A DNA stretch of 29,904 bases. It comes from Nemertoderma westbladi. Its lineage: Eukaryota; Xenacoelomorpha; Nemertodermatida; Nemertodermatidae. The stretch lies in assembly GCA_032718475.1 (NCBI GenBank), contig JAUCBJ010006399.1, forward strand, positions 1 to 29,904, written 5' to 3'. Each line of letters begins with the position of its first letter. The first letter of the stretch is position 1. Shown one piece after another: positions 24,001 to 29,904 of the stretch. A model generated the notes under the pieces. The model was not told the origin of the DNA. It made no database searches and was given only the letters and a program-made list of their open reading frames with translations. The translations under genes and the position numbers were made by a program.

Positions 24001-27000
24001 TTATGTGCTACTTTTGTTAGGTGGATATGATGGCTAGGATTCATAGCAATGTAATAAAAAGTCTTTCTGGAATTTTTATCTTGTAGTTGCCAAGGTAACC
24101 GGGTGTAAAGTTCAAACTTTGCGCGCCTGTAATTCAAGACAACCATGAATTCTGTTCCTGAGATTTGATAGGCGAGTAAAGGGAATAAAAGTCTATCAGA
24201 ATATTTTACATTTAAATTTATTTTTTCAATCCCGTTTCCATGGTGATGGGTATTACGATAATGTGCCATTATGACCGACAGTAAAAAATTTGGCTACTAT
24301 TTACTATTTATTTCATTTGCATCTGACATGTCTGGTGGCTGTCCTTTGTTTCTAATAATTGGTAACCGAAATTTAATATTCTGGAATGTCAAAATCATGC
24401 CATAACAGGTCTCTCTCTCTGATTGGACAGTTTTGGTTATTGTCACATACTGACCCTCATAACTGTCATTCACAATTGACTAGTCATAAAATAAATGTTG
24501 GCAATTTTAACTTACTATTTTGACTGACAAACCGAATAAAAATGGTGTTTTATAGATTTGGTAGACTTTTATTCAGATTTGTCATTGTACTTATTACCAT
24601 GGTCGCGGGAAGTAAACAAATTTAAATGTAAAATATTCTGATAGACTTTTATTCCCTTTACTCACCTATCAAATCTCAGGAACAGAATTCATGGTTGTCT
24701 TGAATTACAGGCGCGCAAAGTTTGAACTTTACACCCGGTTACCTTGGCAACTACAAGATAAAAATTCCAGAAAGACTTTTTATTACATTGCTATGAATCC
24801 TAGCCATCATATCCACTTAACAAAAGTAGCACATAATAAGTTTCTAAGGAAATATTATAAAAAAGTGCCATAAATAGGGAAAATATCGGCCTCCGCTAAT
24901 TTCCGCAATCCGCTCGCTGCATGACCTGTTATTTAGTACACCTTGCCTAAAACACATAGTTAAAAAGTAAAATTTTATGATTTATTGTTTTTTCATTCGC
25001 TATAGATGAACTATGTTGCTAGAGTTACGATTATTATCGTACTTACCTCAGCTTTGGCTTCGTTTAGTTTAGCCACTCCTGCAGTGAGATACTTGGCTTT
25101 CTTTGCGACTGTTGCTTTCTTGCCATCGTAAACGGTCTGGTACGTGTTCACAAAGGATATATAACGTCTGGGAGTGGAAAGTTGCGAAGGGACACTGTTG
25201 TGAATCGATAGAAAATGTTTCAATACTTCCTCACCACCTAAGAAAACAGAAGAACCGAGTTACAAATGGTCAACGGATAATTAACAGATAGATTTCAAAT
25301 AAAAAAAAAAGCGAATTTAATAAGATTTGGAGACAAAGGTGGGGTTACTACTGAGCACCCAAGGGAACATGTAAACTTTTTTTTTTTTTTTATTAAGAGG
25401 GCATTTCAGCTATAAACTAAATAATTAAAATAGCAGACATGTCCAATAAATCAACAATTGAGTTAGCAGACATGTCCAATAAATCAACAATTGAGTTAGC
25501 AGACATGTCCAATAAATCAACAATTGAGTTAGCACACATGTCCAATAAATCAACAATTGAGTTAGCAGACATGTCCAATAAATCAGCAATTGAGTTAGCA
25601 GACATGTCCAATAAATCAGCAATTGAGTTAGCGAACATGTCCAATAAATCAGCAATTGAGTTAGCAGACATGTCCAATAAATCAACAATTGAGTTAGCAG
25701 ACATGTCCAATAATCAACAATTGAGTTAGCAGACATGTCCAATAAATCAACAATTGAGTTAACAGACATGTCCAATAAATCAACAATTGAGTTAGCAGAC
25801 ATGTCCAATAAATCAACAATTGAGTTAGCAGACATGTCCAATAAATAAACAATTGAGTTAGCAGACATGTCCAATAAATCAACAATTGAGTTAGCAGACA
25901 TGTCCAATAAATCAACAATTGAGTTAACAGACATGTCCAATAAATCAACAATTGAGTTAGCAGACATGTCCAATAAATCAACAATTGAGTTAGCAGACAT
26001 GTCCAATAAATAAACAATTGAGTTAGCAGACATGTCCAATAAATCAACAATTGAGTTAGCAGACATGTCCAATAAATCAACAATTGAGTTAGCAGACATG
26101 TCCAATAAATCAACAATTGAGTTAGCGAACATGTCCAATAAATCAACAATTGAGTTAACAGACATGTCCAATAAATCAACAATTGAGTTAGCAGACATGT
26201 CCAATAAATCAACAATTGAGTTAGCAGACATGTCCAATAAATCAACAATTGAGTTAGCAGACATGTCGAATAAATCAACAATTGAGTTAGCAGACATGTC
26301 CAATAAATCAACAATTGAGTTAGCAGACATGTCGAATAAATCAACAATTGAGTTAGCAGACATGTCCAATAAATCAACAATTGAGTTAGCAGACATGTCC
26401 AATAAATCAACAATTGAGTTAGCGAACATGTCCAATAAATCAACAATTGAGTTAACAGACATGTCCAATAAATCAACCATTGAGTTAGCAGACATGTCGA
26501 ATAAATCAACAATTGAGTTAGCAGACATGTCCAATAAATCAACAATTGAGTTAGCTGACATGTCCAATAAACCAACAATTGAGTTAGCAGACATGTCCAA
26601 TAAATCAACAATTGAGTTAGCAGACATATCCAATAAATCAACAATTGAGTTAGCGAACATAAATTATAGAAACACGAGGATTTATATTCTCTTTGGGGCT
26701 CCGTAGGTTAAAGATTTGATAGTCGTCAAATAATAAAATTCGATAAACGTTCAATGAAGGGTATTCTTTCCCGCTAACTAAAATGATATTATTACTGATC
26801 CATTTCTCCGGGGCTTCGTCAGAGGGAAAGGGGACCCTTTGTTCAAAGTTTTCTCATTATTGTAACCCTGGAAACTTTACGGAAGGCATGTCGTCTTACG
26901 AATATACGTCAATTAATAACATAACATAACATTGATAAATTGAACATTACAACTTGCACAAAAGGTGAAAGTTGAAAAGAGTTGAAGGGAAATGGGATGC

Positions 27001-28407
27001 AAGGTATTGTGGGACTGGCTTTAAGGGTAATTATTATATTATGTAATACTGTAATACTCTAAATAAATGTAGGGGTTTCGATTTGATGGGTTAAAAATAC
27101 AAAGGGTTTAAGTGAGTTAGGACATAAATTAGTGAGTTAGGACTACAGTAATATTTCGCGTTTCACTATTTTATCACACTGTCTCTGACACTTACCCGAA
27201 AATAATACGTTTGTATGGTAAAAAACGTTTTTTATGAAAACTTTTTCTACTGAAAACAAGAGAGCAAAGATAACATTTAATTAATTAATACCTTGTTGGT
27301 GTTTCTCTATGAAAGCATCTGTTAATAAAATGTTAGTATTTAGAAAACATAGTGCTAACGGAAATATTATGAAAATGAAAGTAATGAGGTACATAAAAGT
27401 GTAAAAGATAAGCGGTTAAGGAAGTGTTATGTTAGTATATCCAACACCACCGCACCAGCGGCGTACAATTCTAATGCAACTTTTAAACTTCGTTTACCCG
27501 AGAAACTTTAAGCTACTTGTAAAGCAGTTTTAAGTTTATATAACCGGTAAATATAACTCGTGTTGAATAATCCCCCCCCCCCCCCCCCCCCCGCGATTAA
27601 TGATATAGTCTTATTAGTTGCATGAAACTTGTACCACCGGTGGGTGTAGCTATAACAACATTGCCCCAGTTGCTATAGAAACACTATAAATCTAAACAAA
27701 CCTCTTTCACACTTGCGATCAAAGTCTCTGCTATAAACTGGGTAGAAAAATAAACAACTCATTAATTTTTGTAATAATTTATTAGTATTGAGGATTATAA
27801 GCACAATGAAACCCAATTGTAAACCGTTTAATGGCGCAAACTATTGCGTTGCCTGATTTACATGGTAAATTATTGGGTAACTTCATTTATTGTGACTTGA
27901 TTTGAGAAAAATGCAATCGAAATTTCATACCAATGGAATGACGTGAACCTGGATGGCCCTAAAACAGACCAGCGCTGCCTATATTACTAAATAATCACAC
28001 GGAATTAATTGCAATTTCACAGCTCTAAAAAGGTAATAAAAATAATCGACATTTTTCGCTCTGTATCTGTTAAAATAAAATGTTATAATTTTGCATTAAT
28101 ATAAACATTTGACGAATTATTATCGTTATAGCTAACCAGAGACTGTTCGAGTTCGTTCTTGTAGCATTTCATTTAGCGACGGCATCGCCTTGGCCCCTCG
28201 TCGGGATAGTATTAATCGCGGAATCTCCAGCATATTCTCTCGCGACCACTCGCTCATCCACAACACGGTGCAGCACTTAAAGAGAGCCGGGTTGCTCTCG
28301 CAGCGGATTCGGAACAGCTCATTGGTGGAATCCATAATGATGACGACATGGAGGTTCCGGTTGACGCGTTTAGCGAAGTAGGAGAATAACGGACCACGAT
28401 GTCCGTC
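2081..28407 (-). CDS. DYNC2H1: Cytoplasmic dynein 2 heavy chain 1, C-terminal ~third (17 exons, partial at both ends)
   Basis: This is the motor subunit of dynein-2, which carries IFT trains from the ciliary tip back to the base. The exons translate in order to a DYNC2H1-like chain: end of AAA4 (CESNPALF), stalk helix CC1, microtubule-binding tip ([17 protein letters not shown]), CC2 (AAAPLAAW), AAA5 ([20 protein letters not shown]), buttress helices, and AAA6 to C-terminus ([45 protein letters not shown]). The tip sequence and the GPRYVIQLG and PPDAASI motifs point to the dynein-2 subfamily rather than axonemal or dynein-1 chains (from knowledge of the family). Exons sum to 3953 nt; adding the one base apparently missing near 2275 gives 1318 codons and consistent phases throughout. 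Splice sites are GT-AG except one GC-AG intron (22535-22662). The start codon and most of the motor lie beyond 29904; the last ~250 residues expected lie before position 1. Three introns begin with minisatellites copied from the splice donor. Confidence 0.95.
3153..3468. repeat. 43 bp minisatellite (~7 copies) spanning a DYNC2H1 5' splice site
   Basis: Donor-like CCAG/gtagg junctions (minus strand) have their exon-side ends at 3178, 3221, 3263, 3305, 3348, 3391 and 3434. The one at 3434 is the real donor. Each unit is 36 nt of exon end (encoding [12 protein letters not shown]) plus seven intron bases. Two units are 42 bp. Confidence 0.95.
3434..3689 (-). CDS. DYNC2H1: DYNC2H1 exon: AAA6, ends at 43 bp donor array
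   Basis: The exon has 85 codons plus one base. The acceptor is tatgtttctctag. It encodes [38 protein letters not shown] and [10 protein letters not shown]. The donor TCACCAG followed by gtaggttt is repeated six more times downstream in a 43 bp array. Reading through gives RFV and a stop. Confidence 0.94.
3816..3992 (-). CDS. DYNC2H1: DYNC2H1 exon: start of AAA6
   Basis: The exon has 59 codons, phase 0 to 0. The acceptor is ttgatatttccag and the donor is CAACCAG followed by gtatgt. It encodes [36 protein letters not shown] and FKSLDLDNQ. PxWIDxER is shared with vertebrate DYNC2H1. The reading frame is fixed by its neighbours; other frames have stops. Confidence 0.9.
4165..4930. repeat. 18 bp / 16-17 bp tandem array with a 12 bp palindrome per unit
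   Basis: From about 4183 to 4690 the unit is ggtacctacagtgtagta (18 bp, ~28 copies, almost no variation). From 4690 to 4930 it changes to units of 16-17 bp (cctaacagtagtaggta type). Every junction contains the perfect palindrome gtaggtacctac. It lies ~180 bp inside the intron from the 3816-3992 exon acceptor. Confidence 0.97.
5020..5880. repeat. A/C-rich ~21 bp degenerate array with a 22-C run
   Basis: The unit is caattattcatcccccaaaa with many variants; a run of 22 C sits at 5131-5152. The proline/threonine-rich open frame across it comes from composition. Confidence 0.92.
6030..6250. repeat. G/T-rich degenerate repeat in opposite orientation to 5020-5880
   Basis: Phrases such as attttggggttttg, tattttggtacgaataatt and gaataatttatttg resemble the reverse complement of the A/C-rich array just upstream. 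The match is loose. Confidence 0.55.
6478..6682 (-). CDS. DYNC2H1: DYNC2H1 exon: AAA5-AAA6 link
   Basis: The exon is 205 nt, phase 2 in and phase 0 out. The acceptor is cttattttccag and the donor is TTCCAG followed by gtaatc. It encodes [33 protein letters not shown] and HGMFPDMFQ. The FKADQLMFA motif is typical of dynein heavy chains at this point. Confidence 0.93.
6683..7136. other. DYNC2H1 intron with a gtcc/gtct microsatellite
   Basis: Intron between the 7137-7499 and 6478-6682 exons. It holds a degenerate gtcc/gtct tetranucleotide run at about 6975-7032 and otherwise AT-rich sequence. Confidence 0.8.
7137..7499 (-). CDS. DYNC2H1: DYNC2H1 exon: AAA5 buttress coiled coil
   Basis: The exon is 363 nt, phase 2 in and phase 2 out. 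The donor is TACAG followed by gtaagt. It encodes [56 protein letters not shown] and [19 protein letters not shown], then [11 protein letters not shown]. This is the conserved antiparallel helix pair that props the stalk in dyneins. Confidence 0.94.
7631..7942 (+). mobile_element. tRNA-derived SINE with 10 bp target-site duplication
   Basis: A tRNA-like head (about 7653-7725) has a plausible A box (tggagtggtc, 7661-7670) and a perfect B box (ggttcgatcc, 7701-7710). A ~220 bp unrelated body follows. The direct repeat taacctacaa flanks the element at 7621-7630 and 7943-7952. It has no coding capacity; transcription would be by RNA polymerase III, antisense to DYNC2H1. Family not identified. Confidence 0.8.
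8140..8285 (-). CDS. DYNC2H1: DYNC2H1 exon: AAA5
   Basis: The exon is 146 nt, phase 0 in and phase 2 out. The acceptor is tttttttcatccag and the donor is ACCAG followed by gtatga. It encodes [38 protein letters not shown] and EVNFTTTR. Its start joins RADLMAQ of the previous exon across the 6.6 kb intron that hosts FAH. Confidence 0.94.
8286..8749. other. Upstream region of FAH within the DYNC2H1 intron
   Basis: AT-rich; it must hold the FAH promoter and 5' UTR if the gene has its own. I see no convincing TATA box or initiator. The FAH ATG context is cacaATGA, with an A at -3. Confidence 0.5.
8750..10018 (+). CDS. FAH: Fumarylacetoacetase, complete, intronless, nested in a DYNC2H1 intron
   Basis: FAH hydrolyses 4-fumarylacetoacetate to fumarate and acetoacetate, the last step of tyrosine breakdown in the cytosol. 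The 422-residue product matches the family over its full length (mammalian FAH is 419 aa). The N-terminal SH3-like domain covers about residues 1-118 ([26 protein letters not shown]). The hydrolase domain follows: GDYTDFY (metal ligand D125), H132 as catalytic base, R141, [14 protein letters not shown]204 and E206 in LDVELEM, D238 in [15 protein letters not shown]258, [23 protein letters not shown] and LLELSW (E368), all as in mouse FAH. The start is set by homology (MSFI). Vertebrate FAH has many introns; here a single exon carries everything, suggesting a retrocopy or lineage intron loss. No poly(A) tract or flanking direct repeat is evident. No key residue is lost, so it is probably functional. 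It runs antisense to the host gene. Confidence 0.97.
   Translation: MSFISYEKDCQFPIQNLPYGIFSTSENSKHRIGVAIGDQILDLTAIRHLFTGPLLESSTVLNQSTLNELMGAGKEVWREVRQTLQRELSLDGGSLRGDEELQRKALVSQSAATMHLPARIGDYTDFYCSKDHATNVGTMFRGADNALMPNWLHLPVGYHGRASSVVVSGTPVRRPNGQTRPNVPIAGSARAPPVHGPSRRLDVELEMAMFVGPGNQLGTPVTIETAQDHIFGLVIMNDWSARDIQKWEYVPLGPFLGKSFATTISPWVVTMDALAPFAVANPVQEPTALAYLRHDDHYTFDVELGVSISGQGHPHHPVSRSNLRHIYWTLKQQLTHHTSNGCNLRPGDLVGTGTISGSEPDSYGSLLELSWNGANAVDIGGGETRTFLQDGDDVMMTAYCQGDGFRVGFGECRGRILPAHVL
10298..10387. repeat. 45 bp direct duplication
   Basis: Two perfect head-to-tail copies beginning acgatatgactaacttgcta lie 280 bp downstream of the FAH stop. The duplication is recent, as no mismatch is visible. 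Confidence 0.9.
10598..14967. repeat. 54 bp minisatellite (~81 copies) spanning a DYNC2H1 5' splice site
   Basis: The plus-strand unit contains attgattacctgtgccatta and gatccgctctcagtattggg. Read on the minus strand it is the last 36 nt of the 14931-15113 exon ([12 protein letters not shown]) plus gtaatcaatgtactgtaa of the intron. One 48 bp unit lacks six bases near 11620. Variants (tattggg, tatgggg, tatcggg, tattggt, cacacta for ctcagta) form higher-order blocks: a 13-unit (702 bp) period, with the cgggtatag variant at 13176 and 13878, and a ~14-unit (750 bp) period, with the gatcacc variant at 10991 and 11741. Because 54 is divisible by three, long open frames occur on both strands ([34 protein letters not shown]). 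They follow from unit length and are not called genes. Confidence 0.98.
14931..15113 (-). CDS. DYNC2H1: DYNC2H1 exon: AAA5 core, ends at 54 bp donor array
   Basis: The exon has 61 codons, phase 0 to 0. It encodes [41 protein letters not shown] and [28 protein letters not shown] is the degenerate P-loop region of AAA5. The donor GCACAG followed by gtaatc lies inside the first unit of a 4.4 kb minisatellite built from this exon's last 36 nt and 18 nt of intron. Reading on gives a stop after VINVL. Confidence 0.94.
15114..15289. other. Short DYNC2H1 intron with a 26-C run
   Basis: A 176 bp intron with an uninterrupted C run at 15167-15192 (a G run on the transcribed gene's sense strand) 50 bp from the acceptor side. 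Confidence 0.9.
15290..15539 (-). CDS. DYNC2H1: DYNC2H1 exon: CC2 end and start of AAA5
   Basis: The exon is 250 nt, phase 2 in and phase 0 out. The acceptor is cctcccaccag and the donor is TCTCAG followed by gttagt. It encodes [50 protein letters not shown] and YLIDPSSQ. The AAFITYL and [12 protein letters not shown] motifs are the conserved entry to AAA5. Confidence 0.94.
15758..15925 (-). CDS. DYNC2H1: DYNC2H1 exon: stalk coiled coil CC2, second part
   Basis: The exon is 168 nt, phase 2 in and phase 2 out. The acceptor is ttgtttcag and the donor is GCTAG followed by gttagc. It encodes [32 protein letters not shown] and TTTLPA. The YKRW and TTLPAR blocks mark the return helix of the stalk. 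Confidence 0.9.
16064..16210 (-). CDS. DYNC2H1: DYNC2H1 exon: stalk coiled coil CC2, first part
   Basis: The exon is 147 nt, phase 2 in and phase 2 out. The acceptor is ctttatatag and the donor is AATGG followed by gtacgt. It encodes [19 protein letters not shown] and the helix to KVLELRNG. YSxVxExIxPLE follows AAWVxANV in family members, which confirms splicing across the 6.2 kb intron. Confidence 0.92.
16414..22388. repeat. 45 bp minisatellite (~133 copies) spanning a DYNC2H1 5' splice site
   Basis: The plus-strand unit contains ctacctacctaacattttcc and tgcacccaggccgccggttg. On the minus strand it reads CCTGGGTGCAGGAAAATG, TTAG, then gtaggtagacacac, i.e. the end of the 22366-22534 exon (AAWVQANVR) and its donor. 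Unit lengths are 45 bp, 44 bp (gggtgtc or tgtgtgtc versions) and about 50 bp (an inserted tttcc). Variable bases are mainly cctgc/cccgc/cttgc/cctac and ttttc/tttgc. It fills nearly all of the 6.2 kb intron. Open frames in it are a by-product of the 45 bp period. Confidence 0.98.
22366..22534 (-). CDS. DYNC2H1: DYNC2H1 exon: tip to CC2, ends at 45 bp donor array
   Basis: The exon is phase 1 in and phase 2 out. It encodes [26 protein letters not shown] and [19 protein letters not shown]. The donor is AATGTTAG followed by gtaggtag. Immediately downstream starts a 6 kb minisatellite whose units repeat this exon end and donor. The exon frame hits TAG straight after the donor. Confidence 0.93.
22535..22662 (-). 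other. DYNC2H1: GC-AG intron of DYNC2H1
   Basis: A 128 bp intron starting gcatgt (minus strand) and ending aatgttag. The GC donor is required to keep phase 1 and give the conserved KGVREQ join; the nearest GT would shift the frame. Confidence 0.8.
22663..22897 (-). CDS. DYNC2H1: DYNC2H1 exon: CC1 end and microtubule-binding tip
   Basis: The exon has 78 codons plus one base. The translation from [15 protein letters not shown] ends with [19 protein letters not shown] and [14 protein letters not shown]. The [11 protein letters not shown] block is the hallmark of the dynein-2 microtubule-binding domain. The exon ends AAAG and is followed by gcatgt, so the downstream intron starts with GC. Joining here gives KGVREQ, the conserved reading. 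Confidence 0.93.
23018..23098 (-). mobile_element. tRNA-like SINE head or tRNA pseudogene
   Basis: On the minus strand there is an A-box-like tttggttcagcccg (23076-23090) and a perfect B box ggttcgatccc (23027-23037), with a partly paired acceptor stem (GGCTC with GGGCC). The T stem has a mismatch, so a working tRNA is unlikely. A short non-tRNA tail toward 22965 suggests a SINE fragment. It lies in the 22898-23140 intron. Confidence 0.6.
23141..23299 (-). CDS. DYNC2H1: DYNC2H1 exon: stalk coiled coil CC1
   Basis: The exon has 53 codons, phase 0 to 0. The donor is GAG followed by gtgagt; the acceptor (acaataatag) is poor in pyrimidines. It encodes [19 protein letters not shown] through [19 protein letters not shown], a heptad-like helix matching CC1 of the stalk. 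Confidence 0.9.
23354..23743. repeat. (GTCG)n tetranucleotide array, ~97 copies
   Basis: A pure ggtc/cggt repeat without interruption, one CpG per unit. It starts about 55 bp upstream (gene sense) of the 23141-23299 exon acceptor and ends at ttcgtttacttcg. Confidence 0.99.
23898..24945. mobile_element. Foldback element with ~320 bp terminal inverted repeats
   Basis: Left arm 23898 to ~24218 and right arm ~24618 to 24945 are near-identical reverse complements (ends caaggtgtact... and ...agtacaccttg), with a short indel and scattered differences in the outer 80 bp. A ~400 bp core has no open frame. The open frames in both arms are the same sequence read twice and are not a transposase. No clear target-site duplication is seen, so the superfamily is undetermined. 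It is a non-autonomous DNA element in a DYNC2H1 intron. Confidence 0.88.
24086..24099. promoter_or_regulatory. RFX X-box-like palindrome in the left foldback arm
   Basis: GTTGCC-AA-GGTAAC fits the consensus GTNRCC N0-3 RGYAAC fully. The mirrored copy is at 24738-24751. Binding is not shown. Confidence 0.45.
25047..25237 (-). CDS. DYNC2H1: DYNC2H1 exon: AAA4-stalk junction, start of CC1
   Basis: The acceptor is gttttcttag and the donor is GAG followed by gtaagt (strong). It has 2 + 189 nt and ends in phase 0. It encodes [27 protein letters not shown] and [13 protein letters not shown]. The TPxRY and LNEAKA motifs are typical of the helix leading into the dynein-2 stalk. Confidence 0.92.
25432..26660. 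repeat. 33 bp minisatellite (~37 copies)
   Basis: The unit contains gttagcagacatgtccaata and aatcaacaattga. One unit is 32 bp (25708). Variant positions show higher-order copying: an exact 165 bp (5-unit) offset (aacagac at 25761 and 25926; aaataaac at 25841 and 26006) and a 297 bp (9-unit) offset (26157 and 26454). Both strands are open because the unit is 11 codons ([22 protein letters not shown]). Unlike the 43, 45 and 54 bp arrays, it contains no exon sequence or obvious donor. Confidence 0.97.
26700..27291. other. DYNC2H1 intron, no feature seen
   Basis: AT-rich sequence between the 33 bp array and the predicted 27-nt microexon. No exon or repeat is evident. Confidence 0.6.
27292..27318 (-). 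CDS. DYNC2H1: Predicted 27-nt microexon of DYNC2H1
   Basis: The acceptor is ttttattaacag and the donor is CAAG followed by gtatta. The 27 bases are phase 1 in and phase 1 out, encoding AFIEKHQQ between two split codons. In either other frame one meets a stop or breaks the phase chain. With the 36-nt microexon it forms a 63-nt (21-residue) insert that can be skipped without changing the frame. Confidence 0.6.
27572..27592. repeat. 21-C homopolymer
   Basis: Uninterrupted C run in the intron between the two predicted microexons. Confidence 0.99.
27702..27737 (-). CDS. DYNC2H1: Predicted 36-nt microexon of DYNC2H1
   Basis: A strong pyrimidine tract and acceptor (tttttctacccag) is followed by 36 open bases and a donor (AGAG, then gtttgt). 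The exon is phase 1 in and phase 1 out and would add [12 protein letters not shown], a charged stretch in the same place where vertebrate DYNC2H1 has a lysine-rich insert. It is inferred from splice signals and phase only. A 29-nt version using a nearer tatag acceptor would change the entering phase. Confidence 0.6.
28137..28407 (-). CDS. DYNC2H1: DYNC2H1 exon: end of AAA4
   Basis: The acceptor is tttccttatag at 28408-28409, and the donor is TCTG followed by gttagc. The exon has 90 codons plus one base (phase 1 out). It encodes [23 protein letters not shown] and [15 protein letters not shown], typical of the AAA4 C-terminal half. The last ~25 residues (after EIPRLIL) do not match the family and form a variable linker. 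Reading through the donor meets a stop at once. It is the first exon visible here; upstream exons are outside the window. Confidence 0.9.
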
Positions 28408-28432
28408 CTATAAGGAAACAAAACAGACTAAC

Positions 28433-28520
28433 CGACTGCTGCTAACCGACATCGGGAAATAAAACAGAATGCTAACCGATATCGGGAAATAAAACAGAAT
28501 GCTAACCGATATCGCATAAT
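28433..28520. repeat. ~30 bp repeat, about three copies
   Basis: Units of gctaaccgatatcgggaaat plus aaaacagaat, the first diverged. It begins 25 bp upstream (gene sense) of the 28137-28407 exon acceptor. Confidence 0.85.
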
Positions 28521-28929
28521 ACACTCAAAGCGGGCTGGTTTACTAATGTCAAAATATATTTTATTCTAAAATGTTAACATATCATCTAAAGTTTAGTATT
28601 AAGGTGAGTTGTTGTTATTGTTAATACCATATTAACATTCAATAGTATACATTACTTTACAGTAGGCCTAATAGAGGAGTACTTTACAATAACACTAATA
28701 AACCTGAAATTTGAAATCAATTGCTTTTCCGTTAACATAGTTATTTTTCTATGCCTGACTTTACGGGTCAGAGCATGACCTACTATAACACGACCCGGAA
28801 TGCTGCTGCAGGCGTAAAAATTTAGTGGGGTAACTTTCAACCTTAATAACATTTTTCCACTTTATCTGCTGGTCACAAAAATTTCACTAATTCTAGATTA
28901 GTAAATTTTTTACCTTTTGAGGAAATTTT

Positions 28930-29415
28930 TTTTGCTGCCAATTACCATAGCAACCAGTAATGTCATTTCAATATATACATTTATTTTGCATTTTACAACT
29001 GAACACTTATATCGATTAAGTCAAAACTTGAATCAGGTATAGTATGGTTAGTTGCCAATATTCTGAGAAGGTTTTAACATCACCTAGTTGCCATAGCTAC
29101 CAGCAGCGACGATTTAAAATATACACTTTTCACCTATATTTCAGATAAAAAGTTAGAATTTTTCTTTTTAAGAAATTCAATATGCTGATCAAGATAATAA
29201 TATCTCGTCATTTCTTGCGCGCCGCCGGGTGGGGGGGGGGGGGTGTATATTTTGTACTTAAGGTTGCCATAGCAACTGGTATTCAAGTTTAAATATGTTT
29301 TTATTGGAATATTCTTATTGCTACTGACATACCTTCATGAAAAATTATTGGTTTGTATAATTGTAACAAATTTATAAAATTATTTTACTACCTGGTTACC
29401 GTAGTAACCATCAAA
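28930..29415. repeat. Degenerate ~130-175 bp repeat with X-box-like palindromes
   Basis: Four units each carry a GTTGCC-AT-AGCAAC type palindrome at 28941, 29087, 29263 (perfect) and 29395 (GTTACC-GT-AGTAAC, perfect). Each is followed by AT-rich sequence with weak similarity (taccagcagcgacgattt, caaccagtaatgtcattt, caactggtattcaagttt). A 13-G run lies at 29231-29243. Confidence 0.6.
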
Positions 29416-29904
29416 ACTATGCTTTATAATAATTTTCAACAATTTCTATAATTTATTATTTCTCAGCACTTTTAGTCACTACTACTGGTATCAACGAAAT
29501 ATTATTAATGAAACTTTACCTTTTAATTTTACTTCTAGAAGAACGATCGCTTGTCTGTCCGTACGTTGAGCTGACATTTACCAAGTATTTCATCGTTCCC
29601 TATATTGTTTCGTTGATAATCGTTCTTGCTCAATCGAAGTTTTCCTTGTTGTAAAGGAACTTAGTCAATCCTATGTCGGAAAATCTATTACAAAATCAAT
29701 CCATAGATAAAATTTGTTAAGTCTAGCCTGAAATGTATACAATCTACTGAGGTATCGGCATAGTCGTCCGTTGTTAGAGGTTCCAAAATAATATTATTCT
29801 CATCTGCAAATTTATAAACTATTATTTTTTGAAATGACTTGACAAGGCCATGCTTAGATCGAATGGGAATTCTTGTTCCGGTTGCTTGCGCAAGGTATAA
29901 ATAG
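29416..29904. other. DYNC2H1 intron, no feature seen
   Basis: AT-rich sequence with no exon found; the preceding exon (ending in the AAA4 segment before DGHRGPLF) must lie beyond the window. Confidence 0.6.

Noticed and set aside
23964-24873. Two ~60-residue identical open frames ([14 protein letters not shown]) on opposite strands as a gene pair
   Set aside because: They are the two inverted arms of the foldback element; no family resemblance recognised.
27931-27958. 28-nt microexon (ttttag / GGCCATCC ... CATTG / gtatga)
   Set aside because: It enters in phase 1 and leaves in phase 2, which would break the chain with the better-supported 36-nt microexon; it would only fit a weaker 29-nt version.

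Overview
The window is intron-rich DNA from an animal, most likely a marine or freshwater invertebrate. The evidence is GT-AG introns in a dynein heavy-chain gene, tRNA-derived SINE-like elements, a long-TIR foldback transposon and very abundant tandem repeats. The sequence alone does not let me name the phylum. No bacterial or viral genes were seen.

Two protein-coding genes are supported. The first is the cytoplasmic dynein 2 heavy chain (DYNC2H1 orthologue), the retrograde intraflagellar transport motor. It lies on the minus strand across almost the whole window, and I could place 17 exons between 28407 and 2081. They run from the end of AAA4 through the stalk, the microtubule-binding tip, AAA5 and AAA6 into the C-terminal region. 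All exon phases agree, except for one missing base in the 2081-3050 exon. The 5' two thirds of the gene lie beyond 29904 and the last exons lie before position 1. The second gene is a complete, intronless fumarylacetoacetase (FAH) on the plus strand at 8750-10018, nested in a 6.6 kb DYNC2H1 intron; it serves tyrosine breakdown.

Layout: 1-2080 intron with a ~146 bp satellite carrying CTCF-like motifs and a (GAC)n array; 2081-3992 three DYNC2H1 exons with a 43 bp array between them; 3993-6477 an intron of palindromic 18 bp repeats and A/C-rich repeats; 6478-8285 three exons plus a SINE; 8286-14930 an intron with FAH and a 4.4 kb, 54 bp array; 14931-16210 four exons; 16211-22365 an intron that is almost entirely a 6 kb, 45 bp array; 22366-25237 four exons with a tRNA-like relic, a ~390 bp GTCG array and a 1 kb foldback element; 25238-28136 an intron region with a 33 bp array and two predicted microexons; 28137-28407 an exon; 28408-29904 an intron with X-box-like palindromes.

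The most striking observation is that three separate minisatellites (43, 54 and 45 bp units; about 7, 81 and 133 copies) each begin exactly at an exon 3' end. Every unit spans the exon-intron junction, so each copy carries the last ~30-36 nt of the exon plus its 5' splice site. The gene therefore holds over 200 near-identical extra splice donors, always just downstream of the real one.
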